DNA of 64,000 nt from G963665925 sp963676345 (GTDB taxonomy: Bacteria > Bacillota > Clostridia > Peptostreptococcales > Acidaminobacteraceae). Numbering within the stretch: position 1 is the first letter of the stretch; the number at the start of each line of letters is the position of its first letter. The notes under the pieces are model-generated. The model ran no database searches and had not been told where the DNA came from. It saw only the letters and a program-made list of their open reading frames with translations. A program made the position numbers and the translations under genes. Positions 37,044 through 45,261 of the stretch are shown here, piece by piece. Location: assembly GCA_963676345.2 (NCBI GenBank), contig CAXXTS010000005.1, forward strand, positions 1 to 64,000, written 5' to 3'.

Positions 37044-37499
37044 CTATGCGTTTGCCTTACGAAGGCAGATCATGCTGGTTTTATCCCAGCCTATCTTGTC
37101 GTAAAATTTCAGAGCCGGGGTGTTATCGCAGTCTGCAAGTAATTGCAGCCTTGTTGCTCTGTTTTCTTCTGCGAATCCGAGAATAGCTTCCATGAGCATG
37201 GATCCGATTCCCTTCCCCTGCCTGTCTGTGCGGACAACGACGTCTTCCACCAGAATTGACGGGCCGCCTTCCGCGGTTGAGATTACTATTTGACCGGTGC
37301 ACATGCCGACCACTTCACCCTGTTCTTCCGCAACAAGGATGCGAGCACGGGGGTTGCCAAGCAGCATCCTCAAACCCTGCATCTGTCTGCTCCCATCCGC
37401 TGTAAAGTCTTTCTCTATGGAGAAGAGTGATTTCAGCAGATCGGTCATCGGGATCAGATCAGCGGAGTTGGCGTTACGGATATGAACTGTGGTCGACAT
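37044..37499 (-). CDS. GNAT family N-acetyltransferase
   Basis: 151 residues with the acetyl-CoA-binding motif A (VVVRTDRQGKGIGSMLMEAIL) and a C-terminal helix-strand (ALKFYDKIGWDKTSMI). The substrate is not predictable. It lies inside the nif operon between the 2Fe-2S protein and nifE, 66 bases and 15 bases away. It probably shares nif expression; whether it modifies a nif protein, detoxifies a metabolite, or is a passenger cannot be told. Complete by length. Confidence 0.85.
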   Translation of the reverse strand: MSTTVHIRNANSADLIPMTDLLKSLFSIEKDFTADGSRQMQGLRMLLGNPRARILVAEEQGEVVGMCTGQIVISTAEGGPSILVEDVVVRTDRQGKGIGSMLMEAILGFAEENRATRLQLLADCDNTPALKFYDKIGWDKTSMICLRKANA

Positions 37500-37565
37500 G
37501 TGCTCCCTCTATGTGGTTCTCAAAATCCAGAAGCGTGAATCTTGAAATGTTGATGTATGAGTTAA

Positions 37566-37868
37566 TTAGTCCAGCAGATAATCTGCACAGGGCTCGCCGT
37601 CTTCCAGGCCGTCGAGGATTCCATCAATGGCTTCCTCGGAATCTACACCCTTAAACCACCAGTTTTCAGGCTGAACCACGAGGATGGGTCCGTTATCACA
37701 CTGCTTCAGGCAACTGGTAGCCACGACCAGAGCGTCAATGCCTCGGTCGATAATTTCTTCCTCGATGTATTGCAGGAAACCGTCGGTCTGCTTGTGACAG
37801 ATGCCTTTCGGTGCGCCGGCAGCGCGGAAACTCTGACAACAGATGATCATTCTTTCAGGGGTAGCCAT
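37566..37868 (-). CDS. Thioredoxin-like 2Fe-2S ferredoxin
   Basis: 100 residues from ATG 37868 (GGAG upstream; the open frame begins at 37943 inside the previous gene's end). Cysteines ICCQSF, GICHKQ and CLKQCDNGP fit the thioredoxin-fold 2Fe-2S group (C-x11/12-C ... C-x3-C), which includes Shethna-type ferredoxins near nitrogenase genes. A role as electron donor or as protector of nitrogenase is inferred from family and position, between the NifB-like paralogue and the GNAT gene. The acidic C terminus (DGLEDGEPCADYLLD) is notable. Confidence 0.82.
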   Translation of the reverse strand: MATPERMIICCQSFRAAGAPKGICHKQTDGFLQYIEEEIIDRGIDALVVATSCLKQCDNGPILVVQPENWWFKGVDSEEAIDGILDGLEDGEPCADYLLD

Positions 37869-37884
37869 ATTCTTCTCCTCGTGT

Positions 37885-39015
37885 TTATTTTTTGCATTTG
37901 CCTTTTTTACCGCCGCCGTAGAGCACATCCACTGTGCCTTCAACGTTTTCTTCGGAGATCACGGTTCTGATCCCGTTGGCGGCCAGAATTTTTTGGGGAT
38001 TATCCCCGGCTGCGGCGCAGAGCAGCACGAAACAGTCATCCAGGATCTCAGCCAGTTTTTCCCAGCGTGATCCTCCGCCGCCCGGTTCCGGGGCCTGTCT
38101 TGCTTCCAGCAGGCAGGCCAGGCCGTCTTCGCGCGGACCGTAAATAAGTATTCTGCGGGCGTGGCCCAGATGCAGGTCAATATCCATCCCGCTGGAACTG
38201 GCTACCGCCACATTGGGGCGACGGTTACTCGGTTTAGGCAGGGAATTTGATGTGGGTGCTTTCAGCTCAGTGGACGCCCCGCATCTGGGCCACGGATCCA
38301 TGAGTTCAATATGTTTTGCCGCAAGTTCACGGGCTGTCGCCACAGCCTCGTTTTCTACGGTTGAAAATTCGCTGTCTTTTTCAGGTATGAAAAAAGGCAA
38401 CCCCAATATGTCGGCTCCGAGCTCTTTTATTGTCAGGGCTATGTTTTCTATCTGGGCTACGTTTTCATGATAAATGGTAGTGTTGACCTTGACGGTCAGC
38501 CCTGCTCCCTTGAAGGCTTTAATTGATGCGGACTGTTTTTCAATGAGCAGTTTGCAGGCCTCGGTCAGGGGGATGTTTTTGGTGGACGGGCGAATCCAGG
38601 CATATATGTTTTCGGCGGTAGCTGAATCAACCGCATCCACCAGTACTGTGATGTGGGAAATTTTGAGCTCAGCGAGCTTTGCTGCGTATTTTTCTCCGCC
38701 TAAACCCAGCGTAGTCAGACAGAGGGTCATGCGCGGATATTTCTCCCTGACCATTTTCAGAGTCCGGTAAGTGGCATCAAAGTCAGCCAGAGGGTCACCG
38801 GGACCGGTAATGCCGACCACCTTGATCTTTTTTCCTGAAGCTATCAGTTCATCAAGCAAGGCAACGGCGTCTTCGGGCATCATGGCTGCAGGGAGTTTGG
38901 TTGCAGGTGCGAAACGGGTGCGGGCATAAGTTTTCGGAGCAACCGGTAAATGGACTCTACCGACAGACGCACGGGCGGTGGGGCCGAAACAGGGATGTGA
39001 GATGGAAGTGGTCAT
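37885..39015 (-). CDS. NifB paralogue with degenerate radical SAM site and NifX-like domain
   Basis: 376 residues clearly homologous to NifB along its whole length (HPCF start, GRVHLPVAPK, VGITGPGDPLADFDATY, C-terminal NifX-like domain with VAVASSSGMDIDLHLGHARR). The three radical SAM cysteines are replaced: the NifB segment KCNIQCNYC reads KTYARTRFA here (Thr 29, Thr 33, Ala 36). The later CRRCRAD region is also changed (WPRCGAST, one Cys). It cannot bind the usual 4Fe-4S/SAM cluster, so it is likely a carrier or scaffold for NifB-co, perhaps replacing NifX, which is absent here. The frame is intact and codon use ordinary, so it is not decaying. It sits between nifK and the 2Fe-2S gene. Confidence 0.88.
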   Translation of the reverse strand: MTTSISHPCFGPTARASVGRVHLPVAPKTYARTRFAPATKLPAAMMPEDAVALLDELIASGKKIKVVGITGPGDPLADFDATYRTLKMVREKYPRMTLCLTTLGLGGEKYAAKLAELKISHITVLVDAVDSATAENIYAWIRPSTKNIPLTEACKLLIEKQSASIKAFKGAGLTVKVNTTIYHENVAQIENIALTIKELGADILGLPFFIPEKDSEFSTVENEAVATARELAAKHIELMDPWPRCGASTELKAPTSNSLPKPSNRRPNVAVASSSGMDIDLHLGHARRILIYGPREDGLACLLEARQAPEPGGGGSRWEKLAEILDDCFVLLCAAAGDNPQKILAANGIRTVISEENVEGTVDVLYGGGKKGKCKK

Positions 39016-39072
39016 TGTTTGCTCCGTATCTCCCCTGCGGCAGATGATCTGCCGCAGGGGGTAAGGTCTGTA

Positions 39073-40447
39073 TTAAAGGACAAGTTCAAATTTTTCTTCG
39101 GGGGCATCGCGGTCTTTGCGGTCAAGCAGCAGACCGAGAATCTTTTCGAGCAACCTCAGGCCGCCCTTGTAACCCACGGTGGGGAAGTACTGGTGTCCCT
39201 GACGGTCTGTGATGGGGAAGCCCCAGCGCAGGAACGGGATGTCTTCATCGCGGGCAATGTACTTGCCGTAGGAGTTACCCATGAGCAGGTCCACAGGCTC
39301 GTTCTTGATCCACTGATGCATGAGGAACATATCGCCTTTGGCTTTGACCTTGACTTCGTAAGGCATGTCCTGCGGTAAGTTCCTTGATCCGTTTTTCGAA
39401 CTTCTTGCCGGGAGTACCGGTGACTACGTAGACCGGGCACATATCGATGGAACGGAGGAATTCCACCATGGAGATGAGCTGGTCAGGATCACCGAAGATG
39501 GCGACCTTTTTGCCGTAAAAGTACTGATGCATGTCGGAGATCATATCCACCAGCTGTCCGCGCTCGTAGGAAACGGATTCGGGGATGGAAGCTCCGGCTA
39601 CGGTGCGCAGTACGTCAATGAAGCGGTCAGTTGCTTTCAGGCCGAAGGGCATGTCCAGTACTGTGCAGGGCACTTTGTGCTTGGAATCAAGCCAGCGGGC
39701 TCCGTCTGCGGAACACCATTCACCAAGAGCGATGGTCCCGGTAGCCTGTCCGGCTTCCTTGAGTTCTTTGATTGTTACGCCGCCGTCGGGGAACATTTTG
39801 TATTCACCGTTCAGGGGACCGTTTAGAACGCCGGAGGTATCCGGGAACATGGTGATATTCACGCCGATCATGGAGCAGATACGCTTGATCTCTTCCATGT
39901 CGCAGGGTTCCACCCAGCCGGGGATGATGTTGACTTTGCCGTTCTTTTCAGTAGTAGGCTCAGCCAACTGGGCCATGGCTTTAACCATGTTGGAGAAACC
40001 GGTGACGTGCGAACCTACGTAACTAGGGGTCGGGGCGCCGAATACAGTTTTTCCTTCAGGAATCTTGCCGTCCTTGGTGGCCTTGGTGATGATCTGGTTC
40101 AGGTCGTCACCAATGGTTTCAGAAAGGCAGGTTGTATGAATGGCGATTACTTCGGGTTCATAAACCGTGAAGATGTTGTTGATGGCCTGCAGCATGTTAG
40201 CCTGACCGCCGAAAACCGATGCACCTTCAGTAAAGGAGCTGGTTGCTGCGGAAATAGGCTCTTTATAGTGTCTGGTCAGCATGGATCTGTGATAGGCGCA
40301 ACACCCCTGAGAACCGTGAGAGTGGGGCAGGCAGCCTTTGATGCCCAGCGCAGCATACATCGCGCCGATGGGCTGGCAGGTCTTAGCCGGGTTGATGACC
40401 AGTGTCTTGCGATCACTTATTTCTGTGGGTGTGTGTCTGAGTAACAT
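39073..40447 (-). pseudogene. nifK: Nitrogenase MoFe protein beta chain, frame-disrupted
   Basis: The first frame (start 40447) carries the N-terminal P-cluster region (HGSQGCCAYHRSMLTRHYKEP) and CLSETIGDD. It runs into a wrong frame after KKFEKRIKELTA. The second frame, ending at 39073, carries the rest (MPYEVKVKAKGD, LLMGNSYGKYIARDEDIP, LRWGFPITDRQGHQYFPT). Removing one C of CC at 39369-39370 joins them to 457 residues, a normal length for short NifK. It follows nifD by 12 bases. The protein would form the alpha2-beta2 dinitrogenase with NifD. Since both halves are fully conserved, the break is more likely a sequence error than loss of nitrogen fixation. Confidence 0.9.
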
Positions 40448-40459
40448 ATCTAAATCTCC

Positions 40460-42094
40460 TTATTCCCACACGAAAGTAGCTGTGAGTTCCGGGTTTTCCT
40501 GCCAAGGGGCCTTCATGTAGCTCCAGACTTTACTGCCCACGAGGCGGTCGATTTCTTTATAGAAGTTGATCGCGCCCTTGAATCCTGCGTAGGGACCGCC
40601 GGAATCGTAGCTGTGCAGCTGTTTCAAGGGTACACCCAGCTTCTGGATGGAGAATTTTTCCTTGATACCTGCACAGAAAAGATCAGGCTTGAGTATTTCC
40701 ACCAGCTTCTCAGCTTCGTACTGGTTCAGGTCGTCAATAATGATGGTGCCTTTGTCCATGTCAGGGTTGAGACCTTCATAGTGCTTGAATTCATAACCGG
40801 CATCTTCGAGTGCTTTCAATTCACCGTCAGTTTTGCGCGGTTTGTAGAGTTCTGGATCTGCTTCAACTTCGATTTCTTCAATGTTACGGGAGTCAGCGTC
40901 CACTTTGATGTCCGGGATTACGCGGCGACCTTCGTAGTCATCGCGGTGACCGAATTCGTAACCTGCGGAAAGGGTCTTCATGCCCATTTCATTAAACAGG
41001 TCCTGATAGTGGTGTGCTCGGGAGCCACCAACGAAGAGCATTGCGGTCTTGCCTTCAGTACGGGAACGTACATCTTCAGCAGTGGCTTTTACTTCCGGCA
41101 TTTCCTCGGCGATTACTGCTTCGATTTTGTCGATAAGTTTTTTGTCACCGAAGTATTCACCGATTTTACGCAGGGACTTGGCAGTTGATTCCGCGCCGAT
41201 GAAGTTTACCTTGATCCAGGGGATACCGTATTTGGTTTCCAGCATGTCAGCTACGTAGTTGATGGAGCGGTGACACATTACACAGCTAAGGTCTGCATGC
41301 TGCGCAGAAGCAAACTGGTCATAAGTCGAGTTGCCGGAAAAGGTTGCGAGGTTGGTGATGCCGCATTTCTTTAAGATACGGTCAATCTCAAAACCGTCAC
41401 CGCCGATGTTATATTCACCGAGCAGGTTGATTTTGTATTCCTCAGTGCGAGGTTCTTTGTTTTCGCCCACAAGATGGGTGAAGACCTGGTTGTTGGCGAT
41501 ATGGTGACCGGCAGACTGGGAAACACCCTTGTAACCTTCACAGGAGAAGGCAAAGACGTTGCAGTCTCCGAATTTTGCTTTCATTTTTCTTGCCACGGCA
41601 TGCACATCGTCACCGATCAGTCCAACAGGACAGGTGGAGAAGACGCAGATGCCTTTGGGGTGAAAGAGGTCATATGCTTCCTGAATGGCTGCTTCGAGCT
41701 TTTTTTCACCGCCGAAGATGATGTCCTGATCCTGCATGTCCGTGGAGAAGCAGTAGGTCATGTAGTTTTCACCGTCCGGACCGGCAGAGGTCTGGTTACG
41801 GCGGGTCAGCCAGGAATAGAATCCGCAGCCGATCGGGCCGTGGGTAATGTTCACGATGTCGCGGGTGGGGCCCATGATAACGCCCTTACAGCCTGCGTAT
41901 GTGCAGCCGCGCATGGTGATGATACCGGGAATGGTTCTTACGTTGGCGACTATTTCGGGCGGTGTTTCGCTTTCAGTCGCTTCATTGATCATTATCTGTT
42001 TGGCGCGCTTGCGGGCTACTTTGGGCGGATACTTCTTCAGAAGTTCTTCCTTGATGTCCGCCGGGTCCCACTGCACCACTTTTGTCTTACTCAT
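40460..42094 (-). CDS. nifD: Nitrogenase MoFe protein alpha chain
   Basis: 544 residues. P-cluster ligand regions RGCTYAGCKGVIMGP and HGPIGCGFYSW are present. The FeMo-co Cys region reads LSCVMCHRSINYVADMLETKYGIPW, and the FeMo-co His region reads QLHSYDSGGPYAGFKG. Length and motifs fit the anaerobe-type NifD. The residue four after the cofactor His is Ser, where I would expect Tyr by comparison with the Azotobacter protein. It follows nifI2 by 21 bases and precedes nifK by 12. It forms the catalytic alpha2-beta2 dinitrogenase with NifK and takes electrons from NifH. Confidence 0.96.
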   Translation of the reverse strand: MSKTKVVQWDPADIKEELLKKYPPKVARKRAKQIMINEATESETPPEIVANVRTIPGIITMRGCTYAGCKGVIMGPTRDIVNITHGPIGCGFYSWLTRRNQTSAGPDGENYMTYCFSTDMQDQDIIFGGEKKLEAAIQEAYDLFHPKGICVFSTCPVGLIGDDVHAVARKMKAKFGDCNVFAFSCEGYKGVSQSAGHHIANNQVFTHLVGENKEPRTEEYKINLLGEYNIGGDGFEIDRILKKCGITNLATFSGNSTYDQFASAQHADLSCVMCHRSINYVADMLETKYGIPWIKVNFIGAESTAKSLRKIGEYFGDKKLIDKIEAVIAEEMPEVKATAEDVRSRTEGKTAMLFVGGSRAHHYQDLFNEMGMKTLSAGYEFGHRDDYEGRRVIPDIKVDADSRNIEEIEVEADPELYKPRKTDGELKALEDAGYEFKHYEGLNPDMDKGTIIIDDLNQYEAEKLVEILKPDLFCAGIKEKFSIQKLGVPLKQLHSYDSGGPYAGFKGAINFYKEIDRLVGSKVWSYMKAPWQENPELTATFVWE

Positions 42095-42115
42095 GATTTC
42101 TGTCTCCTTGAGTGG

Positions 42116-42490
42116 TTAGGCGATGGACTTCGCGCCTGTTTCTCCGGTTCTGACTCTGACTGCATCGCCAACGGGGCAGACGAATATTTTGCCGTCTCCG
42201 GGTTTGCCGGATTTGTTGACCTTGATAATTTCAGCTATTACTTCGTCCACTGATTCCTCAGGAACAACTGCGGTAAGGACACGTTTGGGATAGAGTTTAC
42301 CTTTTTCGCCGAGGACGGCTGCGGCTTCTTCGTATCCGGATTCAACCCCTTCAAGAACTGCCGGGTTGACGAAACCTTTTCCGCGTCCCTGGGCCTCGTG
42401 GGCGAAGAAAGCATCGATGCCTGCTTCGGTGAGGGCTTTTTTGGTGCGGTTCATCATATCCATCCGCACAACTGCGATGATTTCCTTCAT
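42116..42490 (-). CDS. nifI2: Nitrogenase PII-type regulator NifI2
   Basis: 124 residues from ATG 42490 (the open frame extends to 42556 into nifI1 and was trimmed). PII fold: MKEIIAVVRMDMMNRTKKALTEAG, long T-loop region GRGKGFVNPAVLEG, and C-terminal GDGKIFVCPVGDAVRVRTGE. The extended T-loop marks NifI2, which with NifI1 inhibits dinitrogenase directly when nitrogen is plentiful and is released by 2-oxoglutarate. It starts one base after the nifI1 stop. Its position between nifH and nifD is the standard anaerobe and methanogen arrangement. Confidence 0.93.
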   Translation of the reverse strand: MKEIIAVVRMDMMNRTKKALTEAGIDAFFAHEAQGRGKGFVNPAVLEGVESGYEEAAAVLGEKGKLYPKRVLTAVVPEESVDEVIAEIIKVNKSGKPGDGKIFVCPVGDAVRVRTGETGAKSIA

Positions 42491-42491
42491 G

Positions 42492-42839
42492 CTAAGCCTC
42501 CTCAACCGGAGCCGCTTCATTGATACCGGAGCTGATGGTGTAGACGTCTTCAACATCGGTTACGAAGATCTTACCGTCACCGAAAGCACCCTTGGAGCCG
42601 GAGCGGGCTGCGTCCATAATGGTGTTGATTACGAAGTCCTTGTCTTCAGCTTTGACCACGCTCATGAGCATGGTTTTGGGGATTTCGTCGTAGGTTACTT
42701 CGCCGATTTTGATGCCGCGCTGTTTACCGCGGCCGGCTACGGAGTATTTGGTTACAGCGGGGTAGCCGTTGTCCATGAGTGCGGCCAGTACATCATCCGC
42801 TTTTTCCGGTCTTACGATTGCTCTCACCATGATCATCAT
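42492..42839 (-). CDS. nifI1: Nitrogenase PII-type regulator NifI1
   Basis: 115 residues, PII family: MVRAIVRPEKADDVLAALMDNG, T-loop RGKQRGIKIGEVTYDEIPK, C-terminal signature GDGKIFVTDVEDVYTI. Partner of NifI2 in post-translational switch-off of nitrogenase. It lies 160 bases downstream of nifH, and that gap contains a palindromic repeat (42905-42981) that may separate the abundant nifH message from the rest. A Met-Met start leaves the first codon slightly uncertain (42839 or three bases later). Confidence 0.94.
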   Translation of the reverse strand: MMIMVRAIVRPEKADDVLAALMDNGYPAVTKYSVAGRGKQRGIKIGEVTYDEIPKTMLMSVVKAEDKDFVINTIMDAARSGSKGAFGDGKIFVTDVEDVYTISSGINEAAPVEEA

Positions 42840-42904
42840 TTGTTTGTCTCCTTGCTCTGCTGTGGAATTTGTTGCGCTGCGCGCATTTAGAATAGATGGG
42901 TTTT

Positions 42905-42981
42905 CCTCCGGCGGCTTAAGACCTTTTTTTAAAAGGTCTTAAGAACCTTGGTGCTTATGTCGGGTCTCGCCGCTTTTTAAG
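42905..42981. repeat. Intergenic palindromic repeat, copy 2
   Basis: CCTCCGGCGGC followed by a perfect 13-bp dyad (42915-42927 CTTAAGACCTTTT, loop TTT, 42931-42943), then AAGAACCTTGGTGC. The order of parts matches copy 1 at 19079-19159. It lies between nifH and nifI1, where it can act as a 3' stabiliser or partial terminator that keeps nifH expression above the genes behind it. Confidence 0.65.
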
Positions 42982-42999
42982 GAGGTGTGGAAAGTAGTA

Positions 43000-43827
43000 T
43001 TAAACTTCCATCAGGCCGTAATCGAGGAGCAGCTGTTCCAGTTCTTCGATTTCAAGGGGTTTGGGAACAACGAACATTTCGTTTTCGTCGATGGCTTTTG
43101 CAAGGCCCATGTATGCGGCAGCCTGCGGTACGCTGTCGTTCCATTCAATAACGGTTTTACGGTTGATTTCAGCACGCTGTACGTCGTTGTCGCGGGGTAC
43201 GAAGTAGATCATCTGGGTGCCGATTTTCTTGGCCAGTTCTTCGATCATTTCTTTTTCGTTATCAACATTACGGGAGTTGCAGATCAGTCCACCGAGGCGT
43301 ACTCCACCGGATTCCGCGTATTTCATGATACCTTTGCAGATGTTGTTAGCTGCATACATCGCCATCATTTCACCGGAACAGACGATGTAGATTTCTTCTG
43401 CTTTACCGTCGCGGATAGGCATTGCGAATCCACCGCAAACAACGTCACCGAGTACGTCGTAGAAGGCGTAATCAAGGCCTTCGGATTCTTCATAAGCGCC
43501 GAGGTTTTCAAGCATGTTGATGGAAGTGATGATACCGCGTCCTGCGCAGCCGACACCGGGCTCGGGACCGCCGGACTCAACACACCATGATTCACCGAAA
43601 CCGGGCTTGCGGATATCCTCAAGTTCAACGTCTTCACCTTCTTCACGAAGGGTATCGAGAACTGATTTCTGAGCCAGGCCACCGAGCAGCAGACGGGTTG
43701 AGTCTGCCTTGGGGTCACATCCGACAACCATAACTTTGCGGCCCATTGTTGCAAGACCTGCTACTGTGTTCTGGGTGGTTGTGGATTTGCCGATTCCGCC
43801 TTTTCCGTAAATTGCTACCTTTCTCAT
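43000..43827 (-). CDS. nifH: Nitrogenase iron protein NifH
   Basis: 275 residues from ATG 43827 (GGAGGAG upstream; the longer frame to 43908 includes the promoter region and was trimmed). P-loop GKGGIGKST, switch II and 4Fe-4S ligands in GVGCAGRG and DVVCGGFAMP, with the Arg after GCAG that is ADP-ribosylated in some species. It is the ATP-driven electron donor to the MoFe protein. First gene of an eleven-gene minus-strand nif operon under a sigma-54 promoter at 43881-43895. Confidence 0.97.
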   Translation of the reverse strand: MRKVAIYGKGGIGKSTTTQNTVAGLATMGRKVMVVGCDPKADSTRLLLGGLAQKSVLDTLREEGEDVELEDIRKPGFGESWCVESGGPEPGVGCAGRGIITSINMLENLGAYEESEGLDYAFYDVLGDVVCGGFAMPIRDGKAEEIYIVCSGEMMAMYAANNICKGIMKYAESGGVRLGGLICNSRNVDNEKEMIEELAKKIGTQMIYFVPRDNDVQRAEINRKTVIEWNDSVPQAAAYMGLAKAIDENEMFVVPKPLEIEELEQLLLDYGLMEV

Positions 43828-43880
43828 TTTCTCCTCCATATGGTTTTGGATTTGTTTTCGTTGATGCTGATTCACATAAG

Positions 43881-43895
43881 GCAAACCGCGTGCCA
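43881..43895 (-). promoter_or_regulatory. Sigma-54 promoter of the nifH operon
   Basis: Minus strand TGGCACGCGGTTTGC, an exact match to the -24/-12 consensus (TGGCACG-N4-TTGC), 54 bases upstream of the nifH ATG. It should be activated by the NifA encoded at 30227. Confidence 0.9.
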
Positions 43896-43912
43896 AACTT
43901 GAATTCATTAGA

Positions 43913-44096
43913 TAAGTAGTTGATATAATAGGACAAAATCGTAAATAATGTGAAATTTAAGAAACTACTAAAAATGTAGATTACTTCGATTTACGAGTAC
44001 AAAATTGTAGGAAATTACATTTTTGCAGGTTGTGCAGGAAGGGCAGATAGAAGAGTATTTTATATAAATTAAGGTAGATAGGCGGACGGTGAGTTT
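43913..44096. other. AT-rich divergent control region between nifH and nifV
   Basis: This stretch holds no gene. No classic NifA site TGT-N10-ACA is visible. There are several short dyads: CTAC-N7-GTAG at 43965-43979, TACAA-AA-TTGTA at 43998-44009, and TGTA-N6-TACA at 44006-44019. They lie about 70-140 bases upstream of each sigma-54 promoter, where an activator should bind, so they are candidates for the NifA site of this lineage. Confidence 0.35.
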
Positions 44097-44112
44097 TGGC
44101 ATCAATAATGCT
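44097..44112 (+). promoter_or_regulatory. Sigma-54 promoter of nifV
   Basis: TGGCATCAATAATGCT: GG and GC are ten bases apart as in -24/-12 promoters, with one or two departures from consensus. It ends 42 bases before the nifV ATG. Divergent from the nifH promoter across a shared control region. Confidence 0.65.
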
Positions 44113-44154
44113 TTATGGATTTTGAACTTATTAAATCCATTTGGAGCATTAACT

Positions 44155-45261
44155 ATGTTGATCGATACCACCCTGCGTGAAGGCGCACAGTTGTTCGGGG
44201 CTTATTTCAATCTGGAAACCCGCAAGCGCATCGCATCCTCTCTCGTCGCCATGGGCGTGGATGAGATAGAGCTGGGTTGGGTAGGACAAGAAGATCTTGA
44301 TCTGTTCGCAGCATATGCAAAGTCGCTTGAGGGAAAGACAGCCTTCAGTGTCTGGTCGCCCTGTAGAGAAAAAGATATTGAGACTGCAGGCAAACTGGGA
44401 CTGAAGCGTATTAATATCGGAGTCCCTGTTTCAGACCTGCATATTGAGAAAAGATTAAGGTCTGACCGTCAGGCCATACTGCGTAAGCTGGCAGCAGCTG
44501 TGCGGACTGCCAAGAATTGCGGATTCGAGTATATCTCAGTCGGGCTTGAGGATATTTCCCGTGCTGACGGAAATTTTTCCCTGAGTATGGCTTTGCATGC
44601 CGAGGTCTGTGGAGCCTCAAGGGTCCGGCTTGCGGATTCGCTGGGGCAACTGACTCCCCTTGCCATGGAAAAACTGGTCAATAGATTTAAAGACAAGGTT
44701 AATATTGATATTGCCGTACACTGCCACGATGATTTCGGCATGGCTACGGCCAACTCTTTCACCGCCCTTGAAGCCGGGGCCGATTACGCAGATTGTTCCG
44801 TAATCGGTATCGGCGAGCGGTCCGGCATTGCCGCCACAGAAGAACTGGTGGCAAGGCTGACCCTGCGCGAGGGCAGTTCCCGGTATTCCACTGCAGTATT
44901 GAAAGAAGCCTGCATGCTGGTAGGGAAGGCGGCTAAGGTTGCTATCCCGCGAACCAAGGCAGTTGTCGGCACCGACATTTTTGCCTGCGAATCAGGATTG
45001 CACACCCATGCTCTGAGCAAATCTCCGGAGCTGTTTGAACCTTATGATCCCGAGTCCGTTGGTACTGCCCGCAAGCTGGCCGTAGGCGGCAAAAGCGGAC
45101 GGGCCGCAGTTCGAAATGCCCTTGATGAATACGGCATTGATTGCGGAACCGACTCTCTTTCCACCCTTACCGAAGCCGTGCGCCAGCTTTCACTGCGCCT
45201 TGAACGGCCTTTGACCCGCAGTGAATTTATCAAGCTCAATGATGAGGAGGTCTACTCGTGA
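44155..45261 (+). CDS. nifV: Homocitrate synthase NifV
   Basis: 368 residues from ATG 44155 (GGAG eight bases before; the frame is open from 44089, but that part overlaps the promoter). DRE-TIM metallolyase: DTTLREGAQLFG with metal Asp, HCHDDFGMATAN with metal His, IGIGERSGIAATEEL. It condenses 2-oxoglutarate and acetyl-CoA into homocitrate, the organic part of FeMo-co. Position next to nifH and the sigma-54 promoter distinguish it from the lysine-pathway or leucine-pathway relatives. The next gene overlaps its last four bases. Confidence 0.93.
   Translation: MLIDTTLREGAQLFGAYFNLETRKRIASSLVAMGVDEIELGWVGQEDLDLFAAYAKSLEGKTAFSVWSPCREKDIETAGKLGLKRINIGVPVSDLHIEKRLRSDRQAILRKLAAAVRTAKNCGFEYISVGLEDISRADGNFSLSMALHAEVCGASRVRLADSLGQLTPLAMEKLVNRFKDKVNIDIAVHCHDDFGMATANSFTALEAGADYADCSVIGIGERSGIAATEELVARLTLREGSSRYSTAVLKEACMLVGKAAKVAIPRTKAVVGTDIFACESGLHTHALSKSPELFEPYDPESVGTARKLAVGGKSGRAAVRNALDEYGIDCGTDSLSTLTEAVRQLSLRLERPLTRSEFIKLNDEEVYS

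Noticed and set aside
41474..42253. 259-residue + strand frame opposite nifD
   Set aside because: Antisense to nifD and nifI2, composition of a shadow frame, no domain.
43828..44154. TGT-N10-ACA NifA site
   Set aside because: All TGT and ACA triplets between nifH and nifV were checked and none has the required 10-base spacing.
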